From Streptomyces sp. SA15 (GTDB lineage Bacteria; Actinomycetota; Actinomycetes; Streptomycetales; Streptomycetaceae), in contig NZ_NTGE01000133.1 of NCBI RefSeq assembly GCF_002291145.1, positions 41,041 through 105,040 of the forward strand: a stretch of DNA of 64,000 bases, in the 5' to 3' direction. This document shows, one piece after another, positions 6,737 to 15,810 of the stretch; the first letter of the stretch is position 1, and the number at the start of each line of letters is the position of its first letter. The notes under the pieces are model-generated. The model made no database searches. It was given only the letters and a program-made list of their open reading frames with translations, and was not told where the DNA came from. The position numbers were made by a program, and so were the translations under genes.

Positions 6737-9193
6737 ATGGCGGCACCGCAGGAAACGGCCGACGAGACCCGCGAGGCGGCCGTTGAGGCCGCCCTCCGCA
6801 AGCTCGACCTGGACGCCAAGGCCCGGCTGCTGGCCGGCCAGGACATGTGGTCCCTGCCCGCACTGCCGGAGATCGGCCTGAAGTCCCTCGTCATGTCCGA
6901 CGGCCCGATCGGCGTCCGGGGCGTGCGCTGGACCGCCGACGACCCGTCCATCGCGCTGCCCTCGCCGACCGCCCTCGCCGCCACCTGGGACCCTGAACTC
7001 GCTCGCAGGGCCGGGGTGCTGCTCGCCCAGGAGGCCCGCCGCAAGGGCGTCCACGTCCTGCTCGCCCCCACCGTCAACCTGCACCGCTCCCCGCTCGGCG
7101 GCCGCCACTTCGAGGCCTACAGCGAGGACCCGTACCTGACCGGGGTCATCGGTACCGGCTACGTCCAGGGCGTTCAGGCCGGCGGCGTCGGCACCACCGT
7201 CAAGCACTTCGTCGCCAACGACGCCGAGACCGACCGCCTCACCGTGAACAACCTGATCTCCGAACGCGCCCTGCGCGAGCTCTACCTCGCCCCCTTCGAG
7301 GCGATCGTGGAGAACGCCCACCCCTGGGGCATCATGACCGCCTACAACTCGGTCAACGGCACGACCATGACCGAGCACCGCTACCTCGTGAACGAGATCC
7401 TGCGCGACGAATGGGGCTTCGACGGCGTCAACGTCTCCGACTGGACCGCCGCCCGATCGACCGTGGGGGCCATCGAGGGCGGGCTCGACGTCGCCATGCC
7501 CGGCCCGAAGACCGTGTACGGCGAGGCGCTCGCGCAAGCCGTACGGGACGGCGAGGTCGAGGAGGCCAAGGTCGACGCGGCCGTGCGCAACGTCCTGCGG
7601 CTCGCCGCCCGCGTCGGCATCCTGGAGGGCGCCGAGCCGGCGGTGACCGAGCTGCCGGACACCGTCGACGGCGAGGCTCTGGCCCGCGAGATCGCCCGCC
7701 GCTCCTTCGTCCTCGTCCGCAACGAGCGGGACGCCCTGCCCCTGAAGCCCCACGGCACGGTCGCCCTCATCGGCGCCGCCGCCCGCGACGCCCGCGTCCT
7801 CGGCGGCGGCTCCGCCACCGTCTTCCCCGCCCGGATCGTCTCCCCGCTCGACGGCCTCACCGCCGCCCTCCCCGACGGCAGCCTCAGCTACGCCGTAGGC
7901 GCCGACCCGAACACCGAACTCGCCGTCGCCGACCAGGGCTTCGAGCTGCGGGCCGTCTGCCGCGCCGCCGACGGAGACGTCATCGGGACCGGCTCCGCCC
8001 CGAACGGCCTCATCCAGTGGATGGGTACGGACCTCCCCGACGGCGTCACCCACGACCGCCTGCACACCGTGGAACTGACCGGCACCTTCACCCCACGCGA
8101 GACCGGCCCCCACACCTTCGGCATCAAGGGCATGGGCGCGTTCACCCTGCGGATCGACGGCACCACGTACTACGACGACGTCCAACGCCCCGCCGAGGAC
8201 GAGCCCTTCGCCGCCTTCTTCGGCGCCCCCGTGCCCCGGGCCCAGCCCGAACTCACCGCAGGGGAACCGGTGGAGGTGTCCCTCACCCATGAGGTCGCCG
8301 TTTCCGAGGACCACCCCATGAAGGTGATCGGTTTCACCCTCGCCCACCAGGAGCCGCAGCGCGACCCCGAGGAACTGTTCGCCGAGGCGGTGGCCGCCGC
8401 CCGGGCCGCCGACACCGCCGTCGTCGTGGTCGCCACCACCGAACGCGTCGAGTCGGAGGGCTTCGACCGCACGGACCTCACCCTCCCCGGCCGCCAGGAC
8501 GACCTGGTCCGCGCGGTCGCCGCCGCCAACCCGAACACCGTCGTGGTCGTCAACTCCGGCTCCCCGGTGGAACTGCCCTGGCGCGACCAGGTCGCCGCCG
8601 TCCTGCTCGGCTGGTTCCCCGGCCAGGAGGGCGGCGCCGCCCTGGCGGACGTACTGACCGGCGAACACGAGCCCGGCGGCCGACTGCCGACCACCTGGGG
8701 CTCACTCGCCGACGCCCCGGTCACCCAGGTCGTCCCGCGAGACGGCGAACTCCCGTACCGCGAGGGCCTGTTCATCGGCTACAGCGCCTGGGAGAAGGAG
8801 AGCAGGACACCCTCGTACCCCTTCGGTCACGGACTCGGCTACACCGACTGGACGTACGAATCGGTCGAGGTGAAGGGCACGACCGTCCGGGTCCGCCTCC
8901 GCAACTCCGGTACACGCGCGGGCCGCGAAGTCGTCCAGGTCTACCTGGCGCCCGCCGAAGCCGAAGCCGAAGCCGAAGCCGGAGCCGAGCGCCCGGCGCG
9001 CCGGCTGGCCGGGTTCGCGGCGGTGGAGGCCCCTCCCGGCGAGGTCGTCGAGGTCACCGTGGAACTGCCCCGCCGGGCGTTCGAGATCTGGGACGAGAAG
9101 ACCGACGAGTGGTCGTTTGTGAAGGGTTCGTACGAGATCCAGGTCGGGCGCTCGATCTCCGACCGCCGCCTCACCGCGACAACTAACGTCTGA
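6737..9193 (+). CDS. Family 3 glycoside hydrolase (beta-glucosidase type) with PA14 domain
   Basis: 818 residues, cytoplasmic (no signal peptide). The N-terminal TIM-barrel carries KHFVANDAE at 156-164 and the nucleophile motif VNVSDW with Asp235. A C-terminal sandwich domain follows, interrupted by a PA14 carbohydrate-binding insert at about 405-530 (FTPRETGPHTFGIKG, then FTLRIDGT). The general acid/base is probably Glu574 in SEGFDRTDLTLP. A fibronectin III-like domain ends the protein. An AEAEAEAEAGAE tract at 740-751 comes from a gaagcc hexanucleotide repeat. A strong GAGGAGG site precedes the ATG. Family members hydrolyse beta-linked glucosides or xylosides; the exact substrate is not readable. 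It is probably repressed by the divergent TetR. Confidence 0.92.
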   Translation: MAAPQETADETREAAVEAALRKLDLDAKARLLAGQDMWSLPALPEIGLKSLVMSDGPIGVRGVRWTADDPSIALPSPTALAATWDPELARRAGVLLAQEARRKGVHVLLAPTVNLHRSPLGGRHFEAYSEDPYLTGVIGTGYVQGVQAGGVGTTVKHFVANDAETDRLTVNNLISERALRELYLAPFEAIVENAHPWGIMTAYNSVNGTTMTEHRYLVNEILRDEWGFDGVNVSDWTAARSTVGAIEGGLDVAMPGPKTVYGEALAQAVRDGEVEEAKVDAAVRNVLRLAARVGILEGAEPAVTELPDTVDGEALAREIARRSFVLVRNERDALPLKPHGTVALIGAAARDARVLGGGSATVFPARIVSPLDGLTAALPDGSLSYAVGADPNTELAVADQGFELRAVCRAADGDVIGTGSAPNGLIQWMGTDLPDGVTHDRLHTVELTGTFTPRETGPHTFGIKGMGAFTLRIDGTTYYDDVQRPAEDEPFAAFFGAPVPRAQPELTAGEPVEVSLTHEVAVSEDHPMKVIGFTLAHQEPQRDPEELFAEAVAAARAADTAVVVVATTERVESEGFDRTDLTLPGRQDDLVRAVAAANPNTVVVVNSGSPVELPWRDQVAAVLLGWFPGQEGGAALADVLTGEHEPGGRLPTTWGSLADAPVTQVVPRDGELPYREGLFIGYSAWEKESRTPSYPFGHGLGYTDWTYESVEVKGTTVRVRLRNSGTRAGREVVQVYLAPAEAEAEAEAGAERPARRLAGFAAVEAPPGEVVEVTVELPRRAFEIWDEKTDEWSFVKGSYEIQVGRSISDRRLTATTNV

Positions 9194-9208
9194 TCCGGGA
9201 CACGTCCC

Positions 9209-9255
9209 ACGAGCAGCCCCGGCCCGGGACCTGACACCTTGGGCCGGGGCTCGTG
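9209..9255. terminator. Bidirectional terminator
   Basis: Hairpin GCCCCGGCCC (9216-9225) with GGGCCGGGGC (9241-9250), extended by CACGA/TCGTG at the outside. It lies between the convergent glycoside hydrolase and aldose epimerase genes. Confidence 0.75.
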
Positions 9256-9265
9256 TCGTACCGAC

Positions 9266-10237
9266 CTAACGAACCGAGAACCCGTACACCGTCTCCGACC
9301 GGAACACCTCGCCCGGCCGCAGCACCGTGCTCGGGAACTCCGGCCGGTTCGGGGAGTCGGGGAAGTGCTGGGTCTCCAGCGCGATGCCGTCGCCCGGCGC
9401 GAAGGGCTCGCCGAGGTGGTCGGCGGTGTACAGCTGGAGGCCGGGCTCAGTGGTCGCCACGGTCAGGACGCGGCCGGACGCGGGGTCGTACAATTCGGCG
9501 ACCTCGACGGGCGCTTCGGTCACACCCTTGTCGAGCACGAAGTTGTGGTCGTACCCGGCACCGACCTTCCGCGCCTCACGGAAGTCGAAGCGCGTGCCCC
9601 CCACCTCGTCCAGGACGCCGGTCGGGATCAGGTCCGCGTCGACCGGGGTGCGGCGCGAGGCGGCGATCCGCAGCTCGTGCCCGCCGGCGTTCGGGGACCC
9701 GCCCAGGTTGAAGTAGCTGTGGTTGGTGAGGTTCACGACGGTCGGCGCGTCGGTGACGGCCTCGTACGCGATCCGCAGCGCGCCGGACTCCGTCAGCGTG
9801 TACGTCGCCGAGACCTCCAGCCGGCCCGGGAAGCCCTCCTCGCCGTGCGGGCTCACCCGGCTCAGGCGCACGCCGTGTGCGACCGGCTCCATGTCCCACA
9901 CCCGCTTGTCGAAACCGCGCTCGCCGCCGTGCAGGGAGTTGGGCGGGTTGTTGGGCGCGAGCGCGTACGTCAGGCCGTCCAGCCGGAAACGGCCGCCCGC
10001 GATCCGGTTCGCGTACCGCCCGACCAGAGCGCCGAAGTACGGCTCCGGGTGGGTGAGGTACCCGTCCAGGTCCGCGAACCCCAGCACCACGTTCCCCGCA
10101 CGCCCGTCACGGTCCGGGACCTCCGCCGACTGCACGATTGAGCCGTACGACAGAATCCGTACGCGGACGCCCGCCCGCTCCAGGGTCCAGCGGTGGACGG
10201 GGGTGCCGTCCGAAAGTGTGGCGAAGAGTTCGTTCAT
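9266..10237 (-). CDS. galM: Aldose 1-epimerase
   Basis: 323 residues, full length for galactose mutarotase. Active-site landmarks are in place: GRYANRI (73-79), NSLHGGERG with His103, NHSYFNLGG with His173 and the catalytic Glu287 in GIALETQHF. It interconverts alpha and beta anomers of hexoses, and would act on sugars released by glycosidases such as its convergent neighbour. No Shine-Dalgarno is seen; a TAAAGT hexamer lies 7 nt before the ATG, so the gene may have its own leaderless promoter in the 29-nt gap after the SGNH hydrolase gene. Confidence 0.9.
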   Translation of the reverse strand: MNELFATLSDGTPVHRWTLERAGVRVRILSYGSIVQSAEVPDRDGRAGNVVLGFADLDGYLTHPEPYFGALVGRYANRIAGGRFRLDGLTYALAPNNPPNSLHGGERGFDKRVWDMEPVAHGVRLSRVSPHGEEGFPGRLEVSATYTLTESGALRIAYEAVTDAPTVVNLTNHSYFNLGGSPNAGGHELRIAASRRTPVDADLIPTGVLDEVGGTRFDFREARKVGAGYDHNFVLDKGVTEAPVEVAELYDPASGRVLTVATTEPGLQLYTADHLGEPFAPGDGIALETQHFPDSPNRPEFPSTVLRPGEVFRSETVYGFSVR

Positions 10238-10266
10238 GTGCGGAACTTTAGGTCACGCCTCTTGCG

Positions 10267-11166
10267 TCACGCCTTCTTCCCCGTGACCGTGCGGTACGCG
10301 ATCTCCGCCAGCCGTGCCTGTCCGTTCACACTCGGATGGAACCAGTCCCACTGGCTCAGCTGGCCCGTGCCGAAGCGGTACTCGTACACAGCGCCCCCGT
10401 CGAAACGGCAGCGGCGGTCCTTCGCGCAGACCTCCTCCAGCACCTCGTTGTAGTCCTCCACCCGTTTCTGCACGGTGTCCCGGCGCTCGGTCGCCGCCGC
10501 GTCCAGGGCCTCCGCGTCGCCCAGCATGGACGGGCAGATGCCCAGCTTCCACACCTGCTTGCCCATCGGATTCGTACGGCCCTGTGACCACAGCCGCTTC
10601 AGGTCCGGCACACTCGCCACGAACACCTGCGCCTTGGGCGCACCCTTGCGCAGTGTGCTCAGCGCGTCCTCGAAATCGGAGCGGAAGTCGGCCACCGAGG
10701 TCATCGCCGCCGTGGTGGCCCGGCACGCGTCGTTCGCCCCGACCATCACCGCCACCAGCCCCGGCTTCCGCGTCGCCGCCCGCGCCATCTGGCCGGGCAG
10801 GTCCGCCATCCGCGCCCCGGTGACCGCGTAGTTCCAACTGTGCTGGGCGGCCTTCGTCTTCCCCAGCAGCCGTACGGCGAGACTGTCGACGTCGGCGCTG
10901 CTGCCCGTCGCCCAGGACACCTCGGGGCAGTCCGCCAGCACCGAGCACGCGTCGAAACCACGGGTGATGGAGTCGCCCACGGCGGCGATCGAGTCGGGGC
11001 TGGTGTCCCAGAGGGGAGTCGGCTTCGGTGACGGCTTGGCCTTCTGCGCCTGAGTGCCGCTCGGCGCCGGCGAGTCACCACCGACGGCGTCACAGCCGGC
11101 TACGCCCAGGACGGCCGCCGCCAGGGCGGCGAGAGCGGTCCGCGAGCGGCGGCTTGGTTTCGGCAT
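10267..11166 (-). CDS. SGNH/GDSL-family hydrolase lipoprotein
   Basis: 299 residues. The N-terminus is a lipoprotein signal (hydrophobic AALAAAVLGVAGC, lipobox Cys25), followed by a Ser/Pro/Lys-rich linker. The catalytic domain has block I GDSITRG with Ser66, GANDAC as block III, and DWFHPSVNG with Asp274 and His277 as block V. It is therefore a membrane-anchored, extracellular esterase or lipase of the SGNH fold; substrate unknown. A GAGGGG site lies about 11 nt upstream of the ATG. Confidence 0.88.
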   Translation of the reverse strand: MPKPSRRSRTALAALAAAVLGVAGCDAVGGDSPAPSGTQAQKAKPSPKPTPLWDTSPDSIAAVGDSITRGFDACSVLADCPEVSWATGSSADVDSLAVRLLGKTKAAQHSWNYAVTGARMADLPGQMARAATRKPGLVAVMVGANDACRATTAAMTSVADFRSDFEDALSTLRKGAPKAQVFVASVPDLKRLWSQGRTNPMGKQVWKLGICPSMLGDAEALDAAATERRDTVQKRVEDYNEVLEEVCAKDRRCRFDGGAVYEYRFGTGQLSQWDWFHPSVNGQARLAEIAYRTVTGKKA

Positions 11167-11449
11167 CCGGTGGTGGTCCCCTCGGTCGTGGTGCGATGTC
11201 GCGAACGCGAAAAAGGTCGTCCGTTCATAACAACGCGCAAGGGTTCCCGACCGATCGCATCGATCACTGTGCAACGGATCGCACCCGTACAAGCGTCCTG
11301 CCGGGTGAATGGCGGGCGTTTCACGGCACTGGGACCGACGGTACGTCACACTCCTTGCGCCGCCGCACGGTAGCCTCGCCATCAACGTGGCTGCCTGGCC
11401 ACTGCCGTCCGACAGTTCGCAAGATGTCCCGCTCTGCCCGGAGGTCCCG

Positions 11450-11944
11450 GTGACGACACGTGGAGTTCTGTACGTGCACTCCGCGCCGCGCGCGCTGTGC
11501 CCGCACGTCGAGTGGGCCGTCGCCGGGGTGCTCGGTACGCGCGTCAACCTCGACTGGATCCGGCAGCCCGCCGCGCCCGGCACCTGGCGCTCGGAGTTCT
11601 CCTGGCAGGGCCAGGTCGGCACCGCCTCGAAACTGGCCTCCGCACTGAGAGGCTGGCACCTCCTCCGCTTCGAGGTCACCGCCGAGCCCTGCGCCACCGC
11701 CGAGGGCGAGCGCTACAGCTGCACCCCCGACCTCGGCATCTTCCACGCCGTCACCGGCATCCACGGCGACATCCTCATCCCCGAGGACCGCCTGCGCGCC
11801 GCCCTGCTCCGCTCCCAGCGAGGAGAGACGGACCTGGAGGCGGAGTTGGCGAAGCTGCTCGGGAAGCCGTGGGACGACGAACTGGAGCCCTTCAGGTACG
11901 CGGGTGAGGGAGCGCCGGTGCGCTGGTTGCACCAGGTCGTCTGA
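11450..11944 (+). CDS. DUF3145 family protein
   Basis: 164 residues beginning VTTRGVLYVHSAPRALCPHV, the hallmark start of the actinobacterial DUF3145 family. The GTG at 11450 lies 5 nt after a GGAGG site, and codons further upstream are not family-conserved. Function is unknown. The gene stands next to the fatty-acid synthase II operon and converges on fabF. The protein is soluble, with two conserved Cys (about residues 17 and 95) and a CTPDLGIFHAVTGIHGDILI core. Confidence 0.85.
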   Translation: MTTRGVLYVHSAPRALCPHVEWAVAGVLGTRVNLDWIRQPAAPGTWRSEFSWQGQVGTASKLASALRGWHLLRFEVTAEPCATAEGERYSCTPDLGIFHAVTGIHGDILIPEDRLRAALLRSQRGETDLEAELAKLLGKPWDDELEPFRYAGEGAPVRWLHQVV

Positions 11945-11983
11945 TGTCCGCTCAGCACGTTCCAGTAGTTCCTCAGTACGCAC

Positions 11984-12013
11984 GAAGGGCCCCACCAGCC
12001 GGTGGGGCCCTTC
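11984..12013. terminator. Bidirectional terminator between DUF3145 and fabF
   Basis: A 13-bp perfect stem, GAAGGGCCCCACC with GGTGGGGCCCTTC, and a 4-nt loop, lies between two convergent genes. Confidence 0.85.
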
Positions 12014-12032
12014 ATACACGTACAAGCAAATC

Positions 12033-13328
12033 TCAGACCGTACGGAACGCCAGCACCACGTTGTGCCCACCGAACCCGAACGAGTCGTTCAGCGCGGCGA
12101 TCCGCCCCTCGACGGGCAGCTTCCGCGCCTCATCCCGCACCACGTCCGCGTTGGCTTCGGCCTCCGGGTCGATGTTCTCCACGTTGATGGTCGGCGGAGC
12201 CACCCGGTGGTACAGGGCGAGCACGGTCGCGACCGTCTCGACACCACCGGCACCACCCAGCAGATGGCCGGTCATCGATTTGGTCGCCGACACCGCCATG
12301 TGGTCGACGTCGTCGCCGAACACCTTGCGCAGCGCCTTCAGCTCGGCCACGTCACCGGCCGGCGTCGAGGTCGCGTGGGCGTTGACGTGCATGATCTCGG
12401 CCGGGTTCAGATCCGTGCGGTCCAGCAGGTTCTGCAGGGCGTGCGAGATGCCACGCCCCTCCGGCTCCGGCTGCACGATGTCGTGGCTGTCGGCGGAGAT
12501 GCCCTGCCCGACCGCCTCGGCGTACACCCGCGCACCGCGCTTCGCGGCGTGCTCGGCGGACTCCAGGACGATCACACCGGCGCCCTCGCCGAGGACGAAG
12601 CCGTCACGGGCGACGTCGTAGGGACGGGAGGCGCCCTGCGGGTCGTCGTTGTTCTTGGACATCGCCATCATGTTGCCGAACGCGGCGATCGGCAGCGGGT
12701 GGATGGCCGCCTCCGTGCCACCCGCGACGACGATATCGGCGCGGCCGGTGCGGATCATCTCGATGGCGTAGCCGATGGCCTCGGCACCCGACGCGCAGGC
12801 GGAGACCGGCGTGTGCACGCCCGCACGGGCGCCCACGAGCAGGCCGACGTTCGCCGACGGGCTGTTCGGCATCAGCATCGGGACGGTGTGCGGGGAGACG
12901 CGGCGGACGCCCTTCTCCTTCAGCACGTCGTACTGGTCGAGGAGGGTCGTCACGCCACCGATTCCGGAGGCGATCACCGCACCGAGCCGGTCGGGGTCGA
13001 CGCTGCCCGCCGCGGTAGCGGCTGATGTCGCCGTTTCACCGGCCTTGGCCTCGAAGCCGGCGTCCTTCCACGCCTCCTGAGCGGCGATCAGCGCGAACTG
13101 CGCCGAACGGTCCAGTCGGCGGGCCTGCGGCCGCGGGATGACCTCGGTCGGCTCCACGGCGATGGGCGCGGCGATGCGGACCGCCTGCTCGGCGGCCCAC
13201 TCCTGCTCCAGGGCCTTGACGCCGGAACGTCCGGCGACCAGGCCCTCCCAGGTAGAGGCTGCGTCGCCACCCAGCGGTGTGGTTGCGCCGATACCGGTGA
13301 CGACCACGGTGCGATTGGTCGAGCTCAC
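12033..13328 (-). CDS. fabF: 3-oxoacyl-ACP synthase II
   Basis: 431 residues, a complete KAS II. The Cys-His-His triad is present: Cys178 in VSACASG, His318 in NAHATSTP and His355 in SMTGHLLGG. It elongates acyl-ACP with malonyl-ACP in the cytoplasmic type II fatty-acid synthase. An Ala-rich insert at about 93-108 (KAGETATSAATAAGSV) is longer than in E. coli FabF. The GTG start follows GGAGAAAG. It is the last gene of the fasR-fabD-fabH-acpP-fabF cluster, known in this order from S. coelicolor, and would be activated by FasR through the shared promoter. Confidence 0.96.
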   Translation of the reverse strand: MSSTNRTVVVTGIGATTPLGGDAASTWEGLVAGRSGVKALEQEWAAEQAVRIAAPIAVEPTEVIPRPQARRLDRSAQFALIAAQEAWKDAGFEAKAGETATSAATAAGSVDPDRLGAVIASGIGGVTTLLDQYDVLKEKGVRRVSPHTVPMLMPNSPSANVGLLVGARAGVHTPVSACASGAEAIGYAIEMIRTGRADIVVAGGTEAAIHPLPIAAFGNMMAMSKNNDDPQGASRPYDVARDGFVLGEGAGVIVLESAEHAAKRGARVYAEAVGQGISADSHDIVQPEPEGRGISHALQNLLDRTDLNPAEIMHVNAHATSTPAGDVAELKALRKVFGDDVDHMAVSATKSMTGHLLGGAGGVETVATVLALYHRVAPPTINVENIDPEAEANADVVRDEARKLPVEGRIAALNDSFGFGGHNVVLAFRTV

Positions 13329-13403
13329 GGGAATTCTTTCTCCAACGGATCGGGATTCAGCGGCGCCACCGCCGGGTGGCGGGGCCAGGCAGCCGGCCTT
13401 GGA

Positions 13404-13652
13404 TCAGGCCTGGTGCTTGAGGATGTAGTTGGTCGCGTCGCCGACGGTCTTGAGGTTCTTGACGTCCTCGTCGGGGATCTTGACGTCGAAGCGCTCCTCG
13501 GCGGCGACGACGACCTCGACCATGGACAGCGAGTCGACGTCCAGGTCGTCGGTGAAGGACTTGTCCAGCTGGACGTCCTCAACCGGGATGCCGGCGATCT
13601 CGTTCACGATGTCGGCGAGACCGGCGACGATCTCTTCCTGAGTGGCGGCCAT
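13404..13652 (-). CDS. acpP: Acyl carrier protein
   Basis: 82 residues, acidic, four-helix ACP. The phosphopantetheine attachment Ser41 is in DLDVDSLSMVE. It carries growing chains between FabD, FabH, FabF and the reductive enzymes. ATG 13652 is preceded by an AGGAG-type site. The gap of 75 nt to fabF and 80 nt from fabH fits a translationally independent, highly expressed carrier protein. Confidence 0.97.
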   Translation of the reverse strand: MAATQEEIVAGLADIVNEIAGIPVEDVQLDKSFTDDLDVDSLSMVEVVVAAEERFDVKIPDEDVKNLKTVGDATNYILKHQA

Positions 13653-13732
13653 GTCGGGCGCTCCTTCGTAGATATCCAGAGGGTGTTGGCAGGTACTCAC
13701 CGCACCGGATCCGATGATCCGGCACGGAGTGC

Positions 13733-14764
13733 CTAGGGGAGGGTAACGACCGTAGCGGCGTACGCGAGACCCGCCCCGAATCCGATGACGAGCGCGGTGT
13801 CGCCGCTCTTCGCCTCGCCGGTCGCCAGGAGCCGCTCCATCGCGAGCGGAATCGAGGCGGCCGAGGTGTTGCCGGTGGTGCGCACGTCGCGGGCGACCGT
13901 GACGTGCTCCGGCAGCTTGAGAGTCTTCACCATCGAGTCGATGATCCGCTCGTTGGCCTGGTGGGGAATGAAGACGTCCAGGTCGTCCGGGATGATCCCG
14001 GCCGCGTCCAGCGCCTGCTGCGCGACCTTCGCCATCTCGAACACGGCCCAGCGGAACACCGCCTGGCCCTCCTGCGTGATTGCGGGGAACTTGACGTTGC
14101 CCTCGCTGTCCAGCGGAAGCTTGTCGAGGTCGCCGATGCGATATTCGTTCCACGGCACGGTCTGCTTGATCGTTCCGGCTTTGTCGCCCTCGGAACCCCA
14201 CACCGTCGGACCGATGTGCGGCTCCTCGGACGGGCCGACCACGACCGCGCCGGCGCCGTCGCCGAACAGGAAGGCCGTCGCCCGGTCCTCCAGGTCGGTC
14301 AGGTCGCTCAGCCGCTCGACGCCGATGACCAGGACGTACTGAGCCGAGCCCTCGACGATCATGCCCTTGGCGAGGGTGAGGCCGTAACCGAAGCCGGCGC
14401 AGCCCGCCGAGATGTCGAAGGCCGCGGCCTTCGCCGTACCGAGCTTGTCGGCGATCTCGGTGGCCACGGCCGGGGTCTGGCTGAAGTGCGAGACGGTCGA
14501 GACGATCACGCCGCCGATCTGCTCGGCGGAGATCCCCGCGTCCGCGATCGCCTTGCCCGACGCCTCGATGGACATCGCGGCGACGGTCTCCTCGTCGTTC
14601 GCCCAGTGGCGGGTCTCGATGCCGGAGCGCGAGCGGATCCACTCGTCGGACGAGTCGATCTTCTCGAGGATCACCTCGTTCGGCACGACCCGGATGGGAC
14701 GGTAGCCGCCCACGCCGAGGATGCGCGCGTACGGGGCGCCCTTGCTGGGCTTGATCTTCGACAT
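13733..14764 (-). CDS. fabH: 3-oxoacyl-ACP synthase III
   Basis: 343 residues with the KAS III triad Cys122 (SAGCAGFGYG), His268 (IPHQAN) and Asn299 (TTGNTSAAS). It condenses an acyl-CoA starter with malonyl-ACP; in streptomycetes it favours branched and short-chain starters, setting the branched fatty-acid pattern. ATG 14764 is chosen over an in-frame GTG at 14788 because AAGGAG lies between them, 9 nt before the ATG. The fabD stop (14781-14783) is 17 nt upstream, so the two are translationally close. Confidence 0.96.
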   Translation of the reverse strand: MSKIKPSKGAPYARILGVGGYRPIRVVPNEVILEKIDSSDEWIRSRSGIETRHWANDEETVAAMSIEASGKAIADAGISAEQIGGVIVSTVSHFSQTPAVATEIADKLGTAKAAAFDISAGCAGFGYGLTLAKGMIVEGSAQYVLVIGVERLSDLTDLEDRATAFLFGDGAGAVVVGPSEEPHIGPTVWGSEGDKAGTIKQTVPWNEYRIGDLDKLPLDSEGNVKFPAITQEGQAVFRWAVFEMAKVAQQALDAAGIIPDDLDVFIPHQANERIIDSMVKTLKLPEHVTVARDVRTTGNTSAASIPLAMERLLATGEAKSGDTALVIGFGAGLAYAATVVTLP

Positions 14765-14780
14765 GCTCTCGGGCTCCTTG

Positions 14781-15728
14781 TCAGGCACTGTGCTCGGCGA
14801 TGAGCTCGCGGGCCGCGTCGAGGTTGTCGGGGGTCTTCAGGGCCAGCGTCTTCACGCCGGGCAGCGCGCGCTTGGCGAGACCGGTCAGCGTGCCGCCGGG
14901 GCACACCTCCAGCAGAGCGGTGACGCCGAGCTCCTTGAAGGTCTCCATGCACAGGTCCCAGCGGACCGGGTTGGCGACCTGGCCGACAAGGCGCGAGAGG
15001 ACCTCCGCGCCGGTGGCGACGGCCTGTCCGTCCTTGTTCGAGACGTACGTGATCTTCGGGTCGGCGGGCGTGAGGGCCTCGGCGGCCTTCGCCAGCGTGT
15101 CGACCGCGGGGGCCATGTGGTGCGTGTGGAAAGCACCGGCCACCTTCAGGGCGACGATCTTGCGCACGCCCTCGGGCTTGTCGTCGTTCAGCGCGGCGAG
15201 CTGCTCCAGCGTGCCCGCGGCCACGATCTGACCGGCGCCGTTGACGTTCGCCGGGGTCAGGCCCAGCTTCTCCAGGTGCGCGACGCTCACCTCGGGGTCG
15301 CCGCCGAGCAGCGCCGACATGCCGGTCTCGGTGACGGCGGCGGCCTCGGCCATGGCCAGACCACGCGTGCGGACGAGGGTCAGCGCGGCGGTGTCGTCCA
15401 GGACGCCCGCGAAGGCGGCGGCGGTGAACTCGCCGACACTGTGGCCCGCGACGACGGCGCCGGGCGCACCCGCCGCGTCAGCGGCAGATGGTGCGGCACC
15501 GAGTGCCGAGGCGGACAGGAGACCGGCCGCGACCAGCAGCGGCTGAGCCACGGCGGTGTCGCGAATGGCGTCCTCGTCGGCCTGCGTGCCGTAGTGGACG
15601 AGATCCAGTCCGATGGCGGCCGACCACGCGGCGACGCGGTCCGCGGCACCGGGGAGTTCGAGCCAGGGAGTCAGGAAGCCGGGCGTCTGGGCGCCCTGGC
15701 CGGGAGCGACGAGTACGAGCACTCTCAC
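14781..15728 (-). CDS. fabD: Malonyl-CoA:ACP malonyltransferase
   Basis: 315 residues with the acyltransferase GHSVGE motif (Ser97) and the catalytic His201 in GAFHTHHM. It loads malonyl units onto AcpP for type II fatty-acid synthesis and, in actinomycetes, may serve polyketide ACPs too. The start is GTG behind a purine-rich AAGAGAGAG stretch. It is the first structural gene after fasR, with the FasR-box-like repeat about 60 nt before its start. Confidence 0.96.
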   Translation of the reverse strand: MRVLVLVAPGQGAQTPGFLTPWLELPGAADRVAAWSAAIGLDLVHYGTQADEDAIRDTAVAQPLLVAAGLLSASALGAAPSAADAAGAPGAVVAGHSVGEFTAAAFAGVLDDTAALTLVRTRGLAMAEAAAVTETGMSALLGGDPEVSVAHLEKLGLTPANVNGAGQIVAAGTLEQLAALNDDKPEGVRKIVALKVAGAFHTHHMAPAVDTLAKAAEALTPADPKITYVSNKDGQAVATGAEVLSRLVGQVANPVRWDLCMETFKELGVTALLEVCPGGTLTGLAKRALPGVKTLALKTPDNLDAARELIAEHSA

Positions 15729-15788
15729 ACTCTCTCTTGGGGACGGGCACGGCCGCCCGTGGGGACAAGGACGAAGAACACGAAGGGG

Positions 15789-15809
15789 TTTTGTGGAGCC
15801 TCGACAAAA
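15789..15809 (-). promoter_or_regulatory. FasR-box-like inverted repeat
   Basis: TTTTGT-N9-ACAAAA (15789-15794 and 15804-15809), placed directly after the fasR stop and about 60 bp before the fabD start. It is the most AT-rich spot locally. FasR is known in S. coelicolor to bind the fabD promoter, so this repeat is the obvious target; assignment of the precise bases is inference. Confidence 0.65.
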
Positions 15810-15810
15810 G

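Noticed and set aside
6677..8668. A 663-codon minus-strand frame opposite the glycoside hydrolase
   Set aside because: Gly/Asp/His-rich shadow of a well-supported family 3 enzyme; no start signal.
13404..14642. A 412-codon frame joining fabH sequence to the acyl carrier protein
   Set aside because: Its first two thirds are an out-of-frame reading of fabH. The true acpP starts at 13652 with its own ribosome binding site, so there is no fusion.
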